In this document: positions 23,191 to 34,850 of the stretch, piece by piece
Layout: each line of letters starts with the position of its first letter
Numbering within the stretch: the stretch's first letter is position 1
Source of the DNA: Talinum fruticosum
Lineage: Eukaryota; Streptophyta; Magnoliopsida; Caryophyllales; Talinaceae
DNA length: 64,000 nt
Assembly: GCA_021018815.1 (NCBI GenBank)
Contig: JAITYX010000006.1
Coordinates: 3,093,501 to 3,157,500 of the forward strand
Reading direction: 5' to 3'
Translations under genes and position numbers: made by a program
Notes under the pieces: generated by a model
Database searches by the model: none
The model's input: the letters and a program-made list of their open reading frames with translations, nothing else
What the model was told of the DNA's origin: nothing

Positions 23191-23996
23191 TCTTTAATGG
23201 TAAGAATCTTGAGAATTCGTAACTTTGAATAGGCTATCCGATTTGTATTTGTTTTGTCCGGAATGTGTTCAATAAGGGCGGATTTTGAATCAACAAGAAT
23301 AAACTCATAAAAAGTTCTTGTTTTGAGAGGGTTATTGGCTTGATTGCATAATGAAGAGGAGTTTGAATCTTTATTAAGAAGCATATTGATAAAACAATGC
23401 CTTTTAAAGGATGAATCTTTTGAAAGTATAGAAGATATGAATTTAAATGTAATGCAATCTTTATGAATCCGAGTATGAATGCCAAATTGATCAACTTGAA
23501 AAGGATAAATTTGGGTAATGAATGGGGTACCTAATATAACCTCTTGTCCTATGTCCCGGACTAAGACAAAAGTATTTTTGAAATTATAACCTTGATTACG
23601 AGACATAAGCATTTGATAACTTGTACTTGATTTGTAGTGCCATTCCATTAGCACTATGAAGTCGTTCTTTAGTTTTTCATAATAAATTGATGGAATTAAA
23701 CCTTCTTTAATACAATTTTGATCTGCTCCACTATCAAGTAAAGCAATAGTATTGAACTCATAATTATCATTAATTTTCAAAGTAATATGGATATACCATT
23801 TTTGATAATTTATATGATTAATGGTTGAAATAAATAATTGATTAGAGGTACTTGGAGTATCTTTATTAATAATAGGACTACTTGATTTATTTTCTATTAT
23901 TGATAATCTAGTTTCTAACTCTAAGTCTTTAGTTTGGAGTGAACATAAATTTTGATTAATTTCTTTAATCTGTTCTTTAAGATTATTTATTTCCAT
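23190..23996 (-). pseudogene. Pararetroviral protease with alternative C-terminal linker (version B)
   Basis: The first half is nearly identical to version A: coiled-coil-like start, LLDSGADQNC, VILGTPFITQIYPF. After about residue 190 the two versions diverge completely. Instead of the RT connection, version B reads FYEFILVDSKSALIEHIP and LRILKILTIKEFGDKF into domain X, open throughout. No RT or RNase H sequence occurs between 22373 and 26655. Confidence 0.72.
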
Positions 23997-24419
23997 TTTT
24001 AAATCTTGAATATTAACAACTTTTAAAATATTTGGAGTTTCATATTTTTCAAATATTTTATTGATACTTAATCCTGGAGGAGGAGCTTTTAATAAATCTT
24101 CTTTAATTAGAATTCTTTTGAGTTTTTCTAAATATTCCTTTTTAATTCGGGATCTTGAATTTGTTCTATTAGATCAATTAAAAATTCTTTTTCATTTTTA
24201 GTAGTATTGATCATATTAATACATTTATAACAAATTCTTGAGGATTCGTTTCCTGATGAATAATCACTTGAATTACTTTCTAACTCGTAAAGATTATTAT
24301 CTTCGAGTCGGAGGAATTATCGGAATTGATTGGAGTATCTTTTAATTCAAATAATGAAATAATTTTTTCTTTAATCTCTTGATTATCTTCACAAATTTCA
24401 TTGAGTTTTCTTTAACTTT

Positions 24420-24460
24420 GCAATTTTTGCATAATGACCTTGTTTTCCGCATTTGAAACA
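24420..24460 (-). other. CCHC zinc knuckle (version B), frameshifted
   Basis: Minus strand reads CFKCGKQGHYAK and then loses one base before the last Cys, so the knuckle is broken at its final zinc ligand. Confidence 0.7.
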
Positions 24461-24573
24461 AGTAGGTTTATTAGTAGTTTTTTACTTGGAGTATTTTTCT
24501 TGGGAGCTGTATTTGTTTGTTTATTAGTATTACGATTGAATTGCTTCTTTTTATTAATTTGATTGGCTTTTCT

Positions 24574-25646
24574 TTTTTGAACAGAAGGAGCAATGGGTTG
24601 TGGAATACAAAAAGCTTCACAAAAAGAACCTAACTCCTTTCTTGTGGCTGCTTTATCCGTTGAATATCTTGCTTGTAATTTTAGTTCATTGCATAGAGAA
24701 ATACCTTCTTTTTAATGAATCCTAATAACTCGACCAAACGTAATTTGATCATATGGAATTGGATCTTGTCCAGTAACATCTTTTAATTTATTGAATATTC
24801 TTTGAGAAAATAGATTCGGTAATCCCGAAATAAATTTCTCTTTCCAATATGGTTGACGACAGTCTTGTCTTTTTAATAGATATGAAAAATATGTATCTTT
24901 ATACCAATTGTAATCTTCTAATCTGGAACATCTAAGGTTAGTTAAGAGGATTTCTTGGCCACTTAACATGTCTTTTGGAGTCCCTAGAAGATTAACAACT
25001 ATAGTATGGACTAATGTATAAACGACTTCTTTATGATTTTTAATGCTTAGACGTTCTTCGTCTGTCATATAGTTTTCCCACCAAGACTTTAAAGACCCGG
25101 TGAAACCTGAAATTAATAAATCAAAGGCTTGAGTTTCTGGAGCTCCCTTGGATGTATAGGCAGCATATGCCATCATCATCCTATGGAGAATAATTAATGC
25201 CTCATGTTCGGATTTTCCATCTAAATTCCATTCATAGATGGAACCACCATCGAAGGCTTACGTAACTATTGTTTTTATTGATTCCGAGTTGAAGATGCGG
25301 AGGGGTACTTCGGAATAATAAGGGAATTCTTTTTGTTGGAAATTTTATTAATATCTAATGTTTCATAATCTTCTTGAGAGTTATCTAAAACATTAAGAGT
25401 GTTACTTGAACTAGAAGATTGATTAAGCTTCTCTTCGATTCTTTTAATTAATGGATTATTGGGAATTTCTAAATTTTTGTTCTTGTTAAATTTAATGAGA
25501 GGAGAAGAAATATCATTAAGAAATATTGGTTTCTTGGAATCTCTATTTAAGTCTAAATTTTCTAATTTTTTGGATAATTGGTCAATATCTTCTTTCTTAG
25601 ATATTGCTTCAATTTGAGTTGAAACCATATTGACTTGTTGAGACAC
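24574..25646 (-). pseudogene. Pararetroviral coat-protein core (version B)
   Basis: Frame 25646-25275 is a Lys/Asn/Ser-rich linker with coiled-coil-like KEDIDQLSKKLENLDLN. A second frame from about 25260 to 24712 holds the capsid pattern: LIISGFTGSLKSWWENY-like block, LLGTPKDML, NLRCSRLEDYNWYKDT, QPYWKEKFISGLP. A further segment to about 24574 has LCNELKLQARYSTDK and a basic end before the zinc knuckle. Frame breaks occur near 25265 and 24715. Version A has no equivalent. Confidence 0.7.
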
Positions 25647-25742
25647 AGTATGTAGTACCTCATTAGTATAGTTGTTTTGATGATAAATTTTTTAATGTCA
25701 TCCAACTCTACTTGAGAGTTGTCCGGATTATTTCTTCCTACC

Positions 25743-26423
25743 TTAAAGGGAGAAGTCTGGAATATGACCTTGATCCGTAGGGATCAAAATCTCTTGCTTA
25801 GGAGGAGTTATTGCTACAACAATTTCTCCATTCTTTAATGTCCATTTCTTGCTAAGATCAATATTAGTATTGATTTCTTTAATACCAAGGGGATCTGGTA
25901 ATTTATGTTCTTGAGCAAAGATGGTCCACCATGTAAAGAATCGGATATTACATCCTAATCTTTCCATTAGTGAATACCATTCTTGCCTAATGAACGCTTG
26001 AGCTTGAAGATCAAAATGAGATAAAAACCACTGCTTTTTATCTCTATTTTCTATGGAATCGAAATCTTCTCTTAAAAAGTTTTTATTTATAGTAAAGGGT
26101 TCCGTAATAACATTAATAGAAGAATAAGAAGGAGGTTGCATAACTGAATGAGTAGGGGAACCTATTGATGAACTAGTTTCATCAACTGGCTCAGCTATCG
26201 GAGATTTGTAGTAGATTTTTGAAGAAGAAGGAGTTGAATCATCAACTTGATTATCCTTAAAATAATCATAATTAGTAGCTCTTGAAGGCATAGAGAAAGA
26301 AGATGCTGGGAAGATCTCTTTTTCCGAAGATCTTGAAAAAGATCTTTCATTGATAGAGTTGAATCTTATTAATACTCTACCATCGGGTTCTTCTATAACC
26401 TCGTTGAATATTCTTTTGAGCAA
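25743..26423 (-). pseudogene. Capsid-precursor N-terminal region (version B)
   Basis: A 226-residue open frame, the intact form of 18606-19190: TNYDYFKDN, INKNFLREDFDSIEN, FDLQAQAFIRQEWYSLM, FFTWWTIFAQEH, IPTDQGHIP. Upstream it overlaps the end of movement protein. Confidence 0.68.
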
Positions 26424-26655
26424 TATTTCTAGGAGGCCTAATATTTTGAATAATAAATTCTTGGGGAATGGTTATTTCATTCCACTTTAATAACTTAGGA
26501 GTAAAACTTGAAGTATTATCCGATTCAATCTTTAATAATATTGTTTCATCTAAAGATGGCTTTAATAAACATTTTGGATTCAAATGAGAAGATAATAACT
26601 TGAAATAAACTCTATATGTAATAGCAAAGTTTCTTGATAATTCTCTAAATAAACT
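26377..26655 (-). pseudogene. Movement protein, C-terminal part (version B, truncated)
   Basis: Contains NPKCLLKPSLDETILLKI and RPPRNIAQKNIQRGY as in version A. It starts abruptly at the insertion boundary near 26655, so the 30K core is missing from this copy. Confidence 0.68.
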
Positions 26656-26696
26656 CTATAGTTTCCTTTTTGATTCCAATTTTGATGTAATATACA

Positions 26697-27222
26697 TTTA
26701 TCATAAACTAGACATGATTTTTTTGAAGTTTTTACATAATACATAATACAATAATGAAATTATAAGCTGAAATGTTGAGGCCACCCCTTTAATTTCCTTT
26801 AAATACCCAAGACATAACAGGAACCGGAATTCCCTTGTTGTGATTAACAATGAAGTTGGGTTTACAAGATAAAACATGGAGTGTACATGCAACATAGGCC
26901 GCCTAACGAAGAAGGCGGAAGGATCGAGAGTCAAATGGAAACAAAAGGTCATAAATTTTTATGACCTTTTGTTTCCATCTGACTTCTCGATCCTTCTGCC
27001 CTTCTTCGTCGATTGGCCTATGTTGCAAAGTACAATTCATGTATTGTCTTGTAAAACTTACCTCATTGTTAATCACAATAAAGGAATTCTGGTTCCTGTT
27101 ATATCTTCGGTTATTAAAGCAAACTAAATGGATGATCTCATCATTTTATTCATATTTCATTATTGTCTTATGAATTACGTAAATTTCAAAAAAATCATGG
27201 CCTCTAGTTTACGATCATGTAT
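26697..27222. repeat. CACTA-internal long inverted repeat, copy 2
   Basis: Two arms of about 260 bp meet almost without a loop at about 26958. Near the centre, GGAAACAAAAGGTCATAAA pairs with its complement. Farther out, CATAACAGGAACCGGAATTC pairs with GAATTCTGGTTCCTGTTAT, and TAAACTAGACATGA with its counterpart near 27220. It is followed by the block GGATAAATTAGTCCACCCC and a (TA)n. Confidence 0.8.
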
Positions 27223-27413
27223 AATACAACAAACTTGCACCCAAAAAGGAAACCGAAAATTTAGGTAATTGGATAAATTAGTCCACCCCAACTTCTACTC
27301 ATCAAAATAAATAAATTTGATAACAAATTTATATTTATGATAAGTATTTGGGGAGATCTCTATATCCGAGATACCTCTCCAATGTTTTTACATTTTTACA
27401 TATATATTTTCGC

Positions 27414-27515
<102 letters not shown>

Positions 27516-27597
27516 TTCCCTCTATTTGTTGTGTAAGAAAATTGTTTACGTATTATATCATATATACATATATAGTTTCCTTTTTATATATTATACA

Positions 27598-28095
27598 TTT
27601 ATCATAAACTAGACATGATTTTTTTAAGTTTACATAATTCATACAACAATGATGAAATTATGAATGAAATGTTGAGGTCATCCATTTAGTTTGCTTTATA
27701 CCGAAGATATAATAGAAATCGAAATTCCCTTGTTGTGATTAACAATAAAGTTGGGTTTACAAGAAAACACATGGAGTGTACATGCAACATAAGCCGATCA
27801 ACGAAAAGGGCAGAAGGATCAAGGAGTCAAATGAAAACAAAAGGTCCATTTGTCTCCTTAATCCTTCCGTCCGTCTTTGTCGATCGGCCTATGTTGCAAA
27901 GCACAATTCATGTGTTGTCTTGTAAAACCTACCTCATTATTAATCATAACGAGAGAATTCCGATTTCTTTTATGTCTTCAGTCATTAAAGCAAACTAAAT
28001 GAATGACCTCAACATTTTATTCATATTTCATTATTGTCTTATGAATTGCGTAAACTTCAAAAAAATTCATGACCTCTAGTTTACAAATCATGTAT
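27598..28095. repeat. CACTA-internal long inverted repeat, copy 3
   Basis: Same organisation as copy 2, with arms of about 240 bp centred near 27845 and more mismatches. It is followed at 28138 by the shared GGATAAATTTGTCCACCCC block, here without a long (TA)n. Confidence 0.72.
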
Positions 28096-28319
28096 AATAC
28101 AACAAACTTGCAACCAAAAAGTAAACCGGAAATTTAGATAATTGGATAAATTTGTCCACCCCTAACTTCAACTCATCAAAATAAATAAATTTGATAACAA
28201 ATTTATCTTTATGACAAGTAATTGGGGAGATCCCTATTTGCAAATACCTTTTCAATTTTTTACATTTTCACATTTATATTTTCTCCCTATTTTTTTATCA
28301 CATATATTTTCTCCCTATT

Positions 28320-28970
28320 GATCCTTAAATATATATATAACCACAAATTTTTCTATTTTTTCAAACCCCAAACAAATTTAGATGCACTCTTTCGATCTAC
28401 CATCCTTAACTATCATTCTATTTTGCTATAATTAGCACAAATCCTAAACTCCTAAACCAATTTCTCAAAATCTCAAACAATCACGAATTTCCAACTTAAG
28501 CAACTAAATAAATGTTACCCACATTCTATATTCAACATTTTCAACAAAGAATCAATATTTCAACAATCTCAAACATTACCTACATTTTCAACATTCACAA
28601 TTACCGCAAAATACATGCAATATTTTAACTATAGTACATTTTCTAAATAACTTAAAGCAAAAAATAAGAGAGGATAGAGATTCATACCTAGGAAGCAACA
28701 ACGGCGAGGGTGAGGAGAGGCTTGACACCGAAAATTTGAGGGGATCTACACTTAAAAGAGACGAGAGGAAACTATAAACAAATGAAAGATTAAGAGAGTG
28801 AGAGTGAGGAAAGGCTTACCAATTCAAGTCGACCAGCAGTGAGTAACCGTAGAAAGCAAATTCCAGATTTGATGAGGAGGTTCATGGAGGAGAGAAAGCT
28901 GTAGAAAGCGATAAGACTGAGAGTTGTAAGTGGGCTTAGAAACAGCAGATCGTGCTTTTTAAAGTAGATA
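28320..28970. other. Right internal part of the CACTA, no recognised gene
   Basis: AT-rich, with GAGG/CGGCGAGG-type purine stretches at 28680-28800. The minus frame 28790-29104 has no recognisable domain and runs into the subterminal palindromes. Confidence 0.4.
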
Positions 28971-28974
28971 TGAA

Positions 28975-29150
28975 AGACATATGACGACGGTTCTTTCATA
29001 GAAACGTCGTCATATGTCACATTACGTAAGCTGTCGTTAAATGTTTCTGCAACATCTATGACGATGGTTCTAATGTAAGAACTGTCGTCATATATGTTAA
29101 ACAATGGCTGTTATTTACAAAAATGTCACCGGTCCGAGTTTTCATGATGG
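28975..29150. repeat. Right CACTA subterminal palindromic repeats
   Basis: ATGACGACGGTTCTTTCAT with AGAAACGTCGTCATATG, and ATGACGATGGTTCTAATG with AGAACTGTCGTCATA. The same family as the left-end repeats. Confidence 0.75.
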
Positions 29151-29193
29151 TTTATCTTCATAATCGTCGTTAAAAGTGGTTTACGTAGTAGTG

Positions 29194-29423
29194 ACACAAT
29201 GTAAACAAGTCCATAGGCCCTTAAGGTCTCTATTGCATAACAATACACTATTTATGTAATTTTTTCTCTTAAGGTCTCTATTGCCATGTGGTTAACGTGG
29301 GATTGGAAGAAATTCATCACTATCTGTTTTCTTATAATTTTTAAGAAAGACTACTGTGCCTCCTAAAACAGCAATAATAGGACCGGTGACCACAACTTCT
29401 TCTTCTTTTAATTCATTTGCCAT
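29194..29423 (-). pseudogene. PIF/Harbinger transposase, N-terminal part (separated by the CACTA)
   Basis: Minus strand from ATG at 29423: MANELKEEEVVVTG..., then a stop, then KNYINSVLLCNRDL and, in another frame, GPMDLFTLC ending at the ACA duplication. The fragment at 11670 continues with ETLEGRRLL. The order and frame fit a Harbinger transposase N-terminus. A short internal duplication (GGTCTCTATTGC, 29226 and 29275) and frame shifts show it was already decaying. Confidence 0.62.
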
Positions 29424-30249
29424 CTAAAGAATATAATTAAAATCAAATAAATCAGTTATATTACACAATAGAGAACATAGGCTCAAAACAGATACATTTT
29501 ATCTTATTATTATTATTATTATTACAATCACTAATTTACAAATATGCACAACTATATGAATGAAGAAGAAATGAGAATTAACAATTTTCTGCATTGAGAG
29601 CATAAGCCCTTGGGCGGTTGACAAATGGAAGTTGGATAAAATTTATTGATTTGCCAAAATTTAACCAACCTAAATATTGAAAAGAATCCAAAAGACAAAA
29701 CTAAGTTTTAACAAAAACACGTATGGAAGCTTCCCGGGAAAATTATTTACCCACTTACTCCCTCCTCCAGGCTTACCTATGAAAAAGGAACATAAAAAAA
29801 GTGAAAGTACAAACTCGAGATACTCACCTATATCAAAAGCTGCAATTTAGGTGTTTGACCTTTAACCTCTTAAGAATGAAAAGATCCCACAAAATTATAT
29901 TCAACCTAGATGTGTTTTTTCCGATCGAGTCTCAAAATCTCCCATAAAATGAAGAATCTTTAATTCTCAACAATCAAAAAAATGAAGCCCAAGATTCATT
30001 GGATAATTGATAATTGAACTCAGTCCTCTTTAAAAGAGGTACAAAACACAAAAAAAAAAAAGCAATACTTGAAAACAAAGTTGATCAAGAACACATCATC
30101 TTGGGTGAAAAAAATAGAGAGAGCATCACACAAAGTAAAGAGTAGACAATTTCAAAAGAAAGAACTCTGGATAACCCCTTAAGTGAGCCAAGCACATTTA
30201 TAACTACTAAGGTTCTCGTAACCACATGAGTTAAAGAGCCATTGACTCA
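29424..30249. other. AT-rich DNA between Harbinger and LINE remnants
   Basis: No supportable gene. It contains a (TTA)n microsatellite at about 29500-29525 and an A12 run near 30049. The right terminus of the Harbinger element should lie here or further right but I could not find it. Confidence 0.4.
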
Positions 30250-30269
30250 AACACCTGGTAATGGTTTAG

Positions 30270-31376
30270 TCTGTCATGGCTTTATTTTAGAGCTTGTGGA
30301 ACCACCTCCGGTAAGGCCCATAATCCGCTCCTTTGTCCCCTCCCCAAACAACCACACACATTCTCCGGACGTTGGTTTAGTGCCGGTTGTAGTGAAAAAC
30401 AACAAGCCCGTGCTTCCTCCAGGTTCCGGGCGAACCAACCTACTCTTTAACTCACCACCGAGACAGCTACATCCTTTGATCACGCACCACAAACTCCCGT
30501 CCATGACCCTAATCCCGAGTTTTGCACCATCAAAATTTACCTTCCAAAACCCCTACATTGGAGGACACCGATCAGCTTGACCCGAGTCCTTGTAATCGTC
30601 ATACTTCTCCTATACTTGGCAATACTCCTTGACCCAGGTTAACCACTTGCTCATGAGGTCTAACTCCTCCATCGTCAAACATATGTTGGTTTCGCTTATT
30701 CTATATTGCCCAAACTGTTGCCACGAACACACCCAAATCCTGTTCCCTCAACTCCTCCTCACTCGTGAACAACGAATCCCACACCGAACCATTGAGGTAG
30801 CAACGTCATAGATGTTGAGAACGAGCTAACATCCCACACCTCCCAAGAAAAGGGAAATTACAGAAGGCATGAAAATCGACTCCTTGGTCGCTTCGTAAAT
30901 TATACATCTCATAGAAAAATAGGGTATACATTTACCTAACCATGCTGCCGCCGAAAGCGTATGAGCACAACATCTCCAAGCAAAAAGTTTGATCCACGGA
31001 GGCACATTCCTTTTTCGGATTGCCTTCCACCCCTCCTTTCTGCTAGGCACGAGCTTGAACCTATTTCCCCGGCTTGACGTCGCTGCATAAAGTAATAGAC
31101 CGACTTGACAATTAATTCCCGATCAAAAGGCTAGTGCCAAATGAGTTTATCTTGGGGCCAATTCAGGCTCAATGGGATCTGTTTAATCACCTCGGCATTC
31201 ACATGGAGGAACACCTGATCCAACATCAATTCATTCCAACCCATATTATCCCTGTCAATAAAGTCCCCCACACAAAGTACGGATAGATGTGGATTAAACG
31301 GGGTTATTACCTTAAATGATGAAGATCTTAGCAACCACTTAGTTTCCCACATATTTAGGTAAAAACCGTTACCCAC
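30270..31376 (-). pseudogene. LINE ORF2 C-terminus: zf-RVT and RNase H remnants
   Basis: 31376-31131: GNGFYLNMWETKWL, VGDFIDRDNMGWNEL, IPLSLNWPQDKLIWH. 31050-30826: WKAIRKRNVPPWIKLFAWRC, the zf-RVT signature. 30590-30270: KVNFDGAKLGIRVMDGS, the start of an RNase H domain, followed by out-of-frame sequence. Confidence 0.7.
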
Positions 31377-31474
31377 CCTCTACTTAAACCCTTCTTCTAC
31401 ACCCCACTTCCCCCATAAACTTCTCCGGATATAGCTTGGGAGATGACCTAATGGTGACTCCATCAAACTAGAGT

Positions 31475-32700
31475 TCAGGAATTATAAATTGCTTTAAGAA
31501 GCCCGAAAGCTAATAATTGTCTTGAGTGCATCAATCTCCATAATTGTCTAGCAAGCAATGCATAAATAAACGCTTGAAGGTCTCTAAACCCAATACCTCC
31601 ATCCAACTTGCTTCTACAGAGGCTTTCAAGCCCAAACAAGTGTATCTTATCCGAATCGGAGAGTGATCCCACCAAAAACGATTCATCAAAGCTTGGATTT
31701 CATCGCATAACTCGTTCGCAAATTTGAATATACTCATTGCATAAGTCGGGATTGCTTGGAAAATGACCTTTAATAACACTTCCTGACCGGTCCATGAGAG
31801 ATGCCTATCAACTCTCTTCTTGACACGGTCCTTAATCGGCAAGAACGATTGTTTCTTCGAGCGACCCACTTTGTTTGCAAGCCCTCCTTGAGATTTTACA
31901 AACCCTGCGCCACTCCGTTGATCGAAAAGAAAACATCATCATCTCCACACAACCCATCATCATGTTAATCCATCTCTGTCCGAAGCCCAACCTTTCCATC
32001 TCCCTCCTTAAGAAAAGCCATTCAACCTATCATATGCCTTAGACATGTCCAATTTAAGCGCCATGCTCCTGTTTACTCCAATGTGACAATGCATTGAGTG
32101 GAAGATCTCGAATGCAAGCAAGGCTCTGTCCGAAATCGATCGTCCGGGATAAAGGCACTTTGGTTCTTCGATATAGTATCCGGGAGAAAATCTTTAAGCC
32201 AATTAGCTAAAACTTTAGTAACAAGCTTATAAATGACATTACATAAGCTTATAGGTCAAGAGTCACTAATATCATCCGACTTATGCCTTTTCGGAATTAA
32301 TGTAAAAATGTGTGATTAATTCCATCCGGGATTAGGGCGCCATTGAGGATATCAATCACTATGTCACTAACATAATTCCCGCAATAGACCGAGTACTTTT
32401 GAAAGAAAAATGGGTTCAGCCCATTCGGCTCGAAGCCTTTCTAGGTTGCATTTGCTTTAAAGCTTGGAAAACTTTGTCTCTAAGATATGATTGCTCCAAT
32501 ATGTTATTCTTGTCCTCCGTGACTTTCACCAGGATCAAATAAGTAATTGCATCAATATCTTGAGCACCTTTAGAAATAAGCAATTCGCCAAAAAATGTTC
32601 ACTACAATGTGTTTAATTTACTTAACGTCGAGTGTGGTAGCTCATCAGATCCTTTCAAGCTTGATATAGTATTTATCGACCTTCTCACATTTGCTATGTG
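31475..32700 (-). pseudogene. LINE ORF2 reverse transcriptase remnant with internal deletion
   Basis: The palm start is visible as [20 protein letters not shown] and MALKLDMSKAYDR near 32140-32040. After a short FSINGVAQG-like segment the sequence jumps to VGRSKKQSFLPIKDRVKKRV, TGQEVLLKVIFQAIPTYAMS and FWWDHSP (31869-31531). The stretch that should carry the FADD catalytic box is missing, so the RT is dead by deletion as well as by stops. Confidence 0.72.
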
Positions 32701-32775
32701 ATGAAACAAACTAGATTTTTGTCCCTAAAATGCAGGAAGTTAGAGCGTGACCTTTTCCACCAAAGCACTTCTTTT

Positions 32776-33366
32776 CTACGCCGAGTTGCAAAGATCACCA
32801 AAGAGGTTCTTCCGAATGCCCATATCCACGGTCGCCTTAATTCTAGCCTTACATTTCATAATCTTATTCTTCACATTGTCAAACTCCTTATCATTCCAAC
32901 GTAAGAGCTCAACCATACAATTATCAATTTTATCAACACATTTATTAGTTGGATTGGAGTTAATAGTTTTCCTCCATCCCTGGTTGATAACTTCCTCACA
33001 ATGCTCATCTTCTACCCACATGACCTTAAACATCTCCGCTGTTTGCCCTTACCATATCCGGTTAGTGCTAAGGTGCAGAACATAATAGGCAAGTGATATG
33101 AGATATCTTTGTCAAGGTGGGTGACTTTGAAGCTTAGAAACTTTGTAACCCAGTCCACATTCGTATAGAAAATGATCCAACATTTCCTCCATTGAGGTCA
33201 CACCATCCCTTCCATTCCACCATATGAACTTCTTTCCCGTAAAGTCCAAATCAACTAACCCACACTCCCTAGAGTGGTTTGGAACTCGTCCACCACGCCT
33301 TGCGACTTTAGAGGACCACCTTGTTTCTCGAGTTGTCAAATACCTCATTGTAATCACCTCCCACAA
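32776..33366 (-). pseudogene. LINE ORF2 endonuclease and linker remnant
   Basis: Endonuclease part at 33366-33112 shows ECGLVDLDFTGKKFIWWNGR and an LDHFL block. Linker part at 33033-32776 shows FKVMWVEDEHCEEVI and WNDKEFDNVKNKI, matching the region between endonuclease and RT in plant L1 elements. Frames are broken between them. Confidence 0.7.
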
Positions 33367-34149
33367 GCTACGACAAAGAGGAATGGGTTTTAAGATCTCT
33401 TAATAGTCCGTAAGTCTTTTACTCATTCTAAGTTTCGGGCCACCCATAAAGTCCTATAAACCTCCAACCTAACTCATACTCCTGCTCATGGACTCTTGCG
33501 TTAATATGGTTTAACGATTGGGAAAGGACAGTTAGGTTAACTTCCTATTCCTACAGTAGAGCTAAGCCCCTTAAACGACCTCTCGCATCAACATACACCC
33601 CAAAATACTACTTCCCCACCAAGACAATACCTTTTCATTCAAGTTTCACATCTTTAAACCACTCAACTTGGTCTCTAACATGAAGACCACGTTTGGCTTG
33701 GTTCTTCGTAAAAAATTATGAAGCAACTTGCCCGAGGGTCACCAAGCCCTCGTAGTTAATGCATAAGATTTTCATTTGGCTGAGCAGAGTTGCTTATTCC
33801 TTTGTACTCACTTCGCCATCTTCAACCACTCCCACCTTCTCCCCACCGTTTCTAGACCTACCCTTCATCGGCTTCCTTTTCAGGGCTTCACTCCCTAGAT
33901 AAACTACAATTCTTCATCAATCGTCATCCTCACCGACCTATACCCAGCTCCTACTATGTTTTCCGGCCCACCAATGAATGTTGAATGAGTTTTCCCATCA
34001 AAAGTTAAGCGTTGTCCAGCTTTGCTTGGGGTTCTTATTTTTCCGAAACGCCATGAATAATTTCCTCTCTTCCAACATTTCCACTTCCGCTTTCTATTGC
34101 CTAGACTTTAATGGAGACGCCCACAACCTTGCCCCATATTGTAACTCAT

Positions 34150-34831
34150 CTTCAGGCACATCTGGATCAGTACTAGCATAACCAGCTAGTACGTGGCCTA
34201 GATTACCGCAATCTTAGCAAAAATTTGGCATCTTTATAAATTAAAAATAGACCCATATAGGCTTTCCATCAATCTTTAACGTAATTCCTCTTCGCAAAGG
34301 TTTGGAAATATCCACATCCACTCTAAAGAAAAGAGATTTATTAGCCCCGGACATACTACTTTCCTCACAATGCACAAAGGTCCCGATCCCCCCCAATGGG
34401 TTAGCCAGGGAGGTCTGTTTGTCTAATAGGCCCAATGTCATAGGCCTTTACGCAAAATCGAATTGTTGAGAATTTGATTTCAGAAATTTGCTCCGAGCCA
34501 TTCCTTCACCAACAGTATGCTCCCATCAAAAGCCTAAGGTCCTTCATTAATCACATATTCTTTGTCTTTCTTAAAAAAAAAAAAAAAAAGAACACGAATA
34601 GGTTCTTATCTAACTCACGCACAACTAACCCCTTGGCCGGTTTCCAAATGTTTTTAAAACCGTATTTATCACTCCCGGGTTAAAACTGTTGTATGTGAAT
34701 AGTTTGCCAAGCAAACTCGGTTCGATCTTTGCCTTTTTCTCTGCTGGGACTTCCTCCACCACCTTCACCATATCTTCCTCTTCCTCCGTGAATTTCAATT
34801 TACGCTACTCTACCTCAACCGAATTCTCCAT
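34150..34831 (-). pseudogene. LINE ORF1 remnant (DUF4283 + zinc knuckle)
   Basis: From ATG at 34831: an acidic N-terminus (FTEEEEDMVKVVEE), SLLGKLFTYNSFNPGVINTV, then VDVDISKPLRRGITLKIDGK and IWVYF. Next come a stop-interrupted knuckle with the pattern NFCxDCGNLGHVLAGY, where the last Cys is replaced. This is the RNA-binding ORF1 of plant LINEs. An A17 tract at 34573 interrupts the frame. Confidence 0.72.
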
Positions 34832-34850
34832 GGCGATTAACTTCACTTTA

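Larger units (their letters stand above)
14156..26655. mobile_element. Endogenous pararetrovirus cluster (Caulimoviridae, florendovirus-like), two genome versions
   Basis: A 12.5-kb insertion made only of pararetroviral sequence. Left to right it holds: promoter/leader (minus); promoter (plus); RNase H end and domain X (plus); promoter/leader and tRNA-Met primer site (plus); movement protein, capsid-precursor N-terminus, zinc knuckle, protease and RT (plus); then, inverted, promoter (minus), domain X, protease, zinc knuckle, coat protein, capsid N-terminus and truncated movement protein. There is no integrase and there are no LTRs. A movement protein is present. Together these argue for a virus-derived insert rather than an LTR retrotransposon. 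All coding regions have frameshifts or stops and I regard the cluster as non-infectious. The genus label rests on my memory of similar plant sequences and is only moderately certain. Confidence 0.85.
30250..34850 (-). mobile_element. Degenerate L1-type LINE, nearly full length, minus strand
   Basis: Modules in the right order on the minus strand: ORF1 with DUF4283 and zinc knuckle (34831-34150), endonuclease (about 33370-33110), inter-domain region (33033-32776), reverse transcriptase (about 32700-31480), C-terminal thumb and zf-RVT (31376-30826) and RNase H (about 30590-30270). All are broken. No target duplication or poly(A) tail was identified, so the ends are approximate. Confidence 0.8.

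Noticed and set aside
15791..26655. An ordinary Ty3/gypsy retrotransposon
   Set aside because: A movement protein is present, there is no integrase, and the repeated segments are promoters ending at a primer site, not LTRs with TG...CA ends.
14156..26655. A potentially infectious integrated virus
   Set aside because: Both versions have multiple frameshifts, version B has a truncated movement protein, and version A lacks a piece of RNase H in the window.
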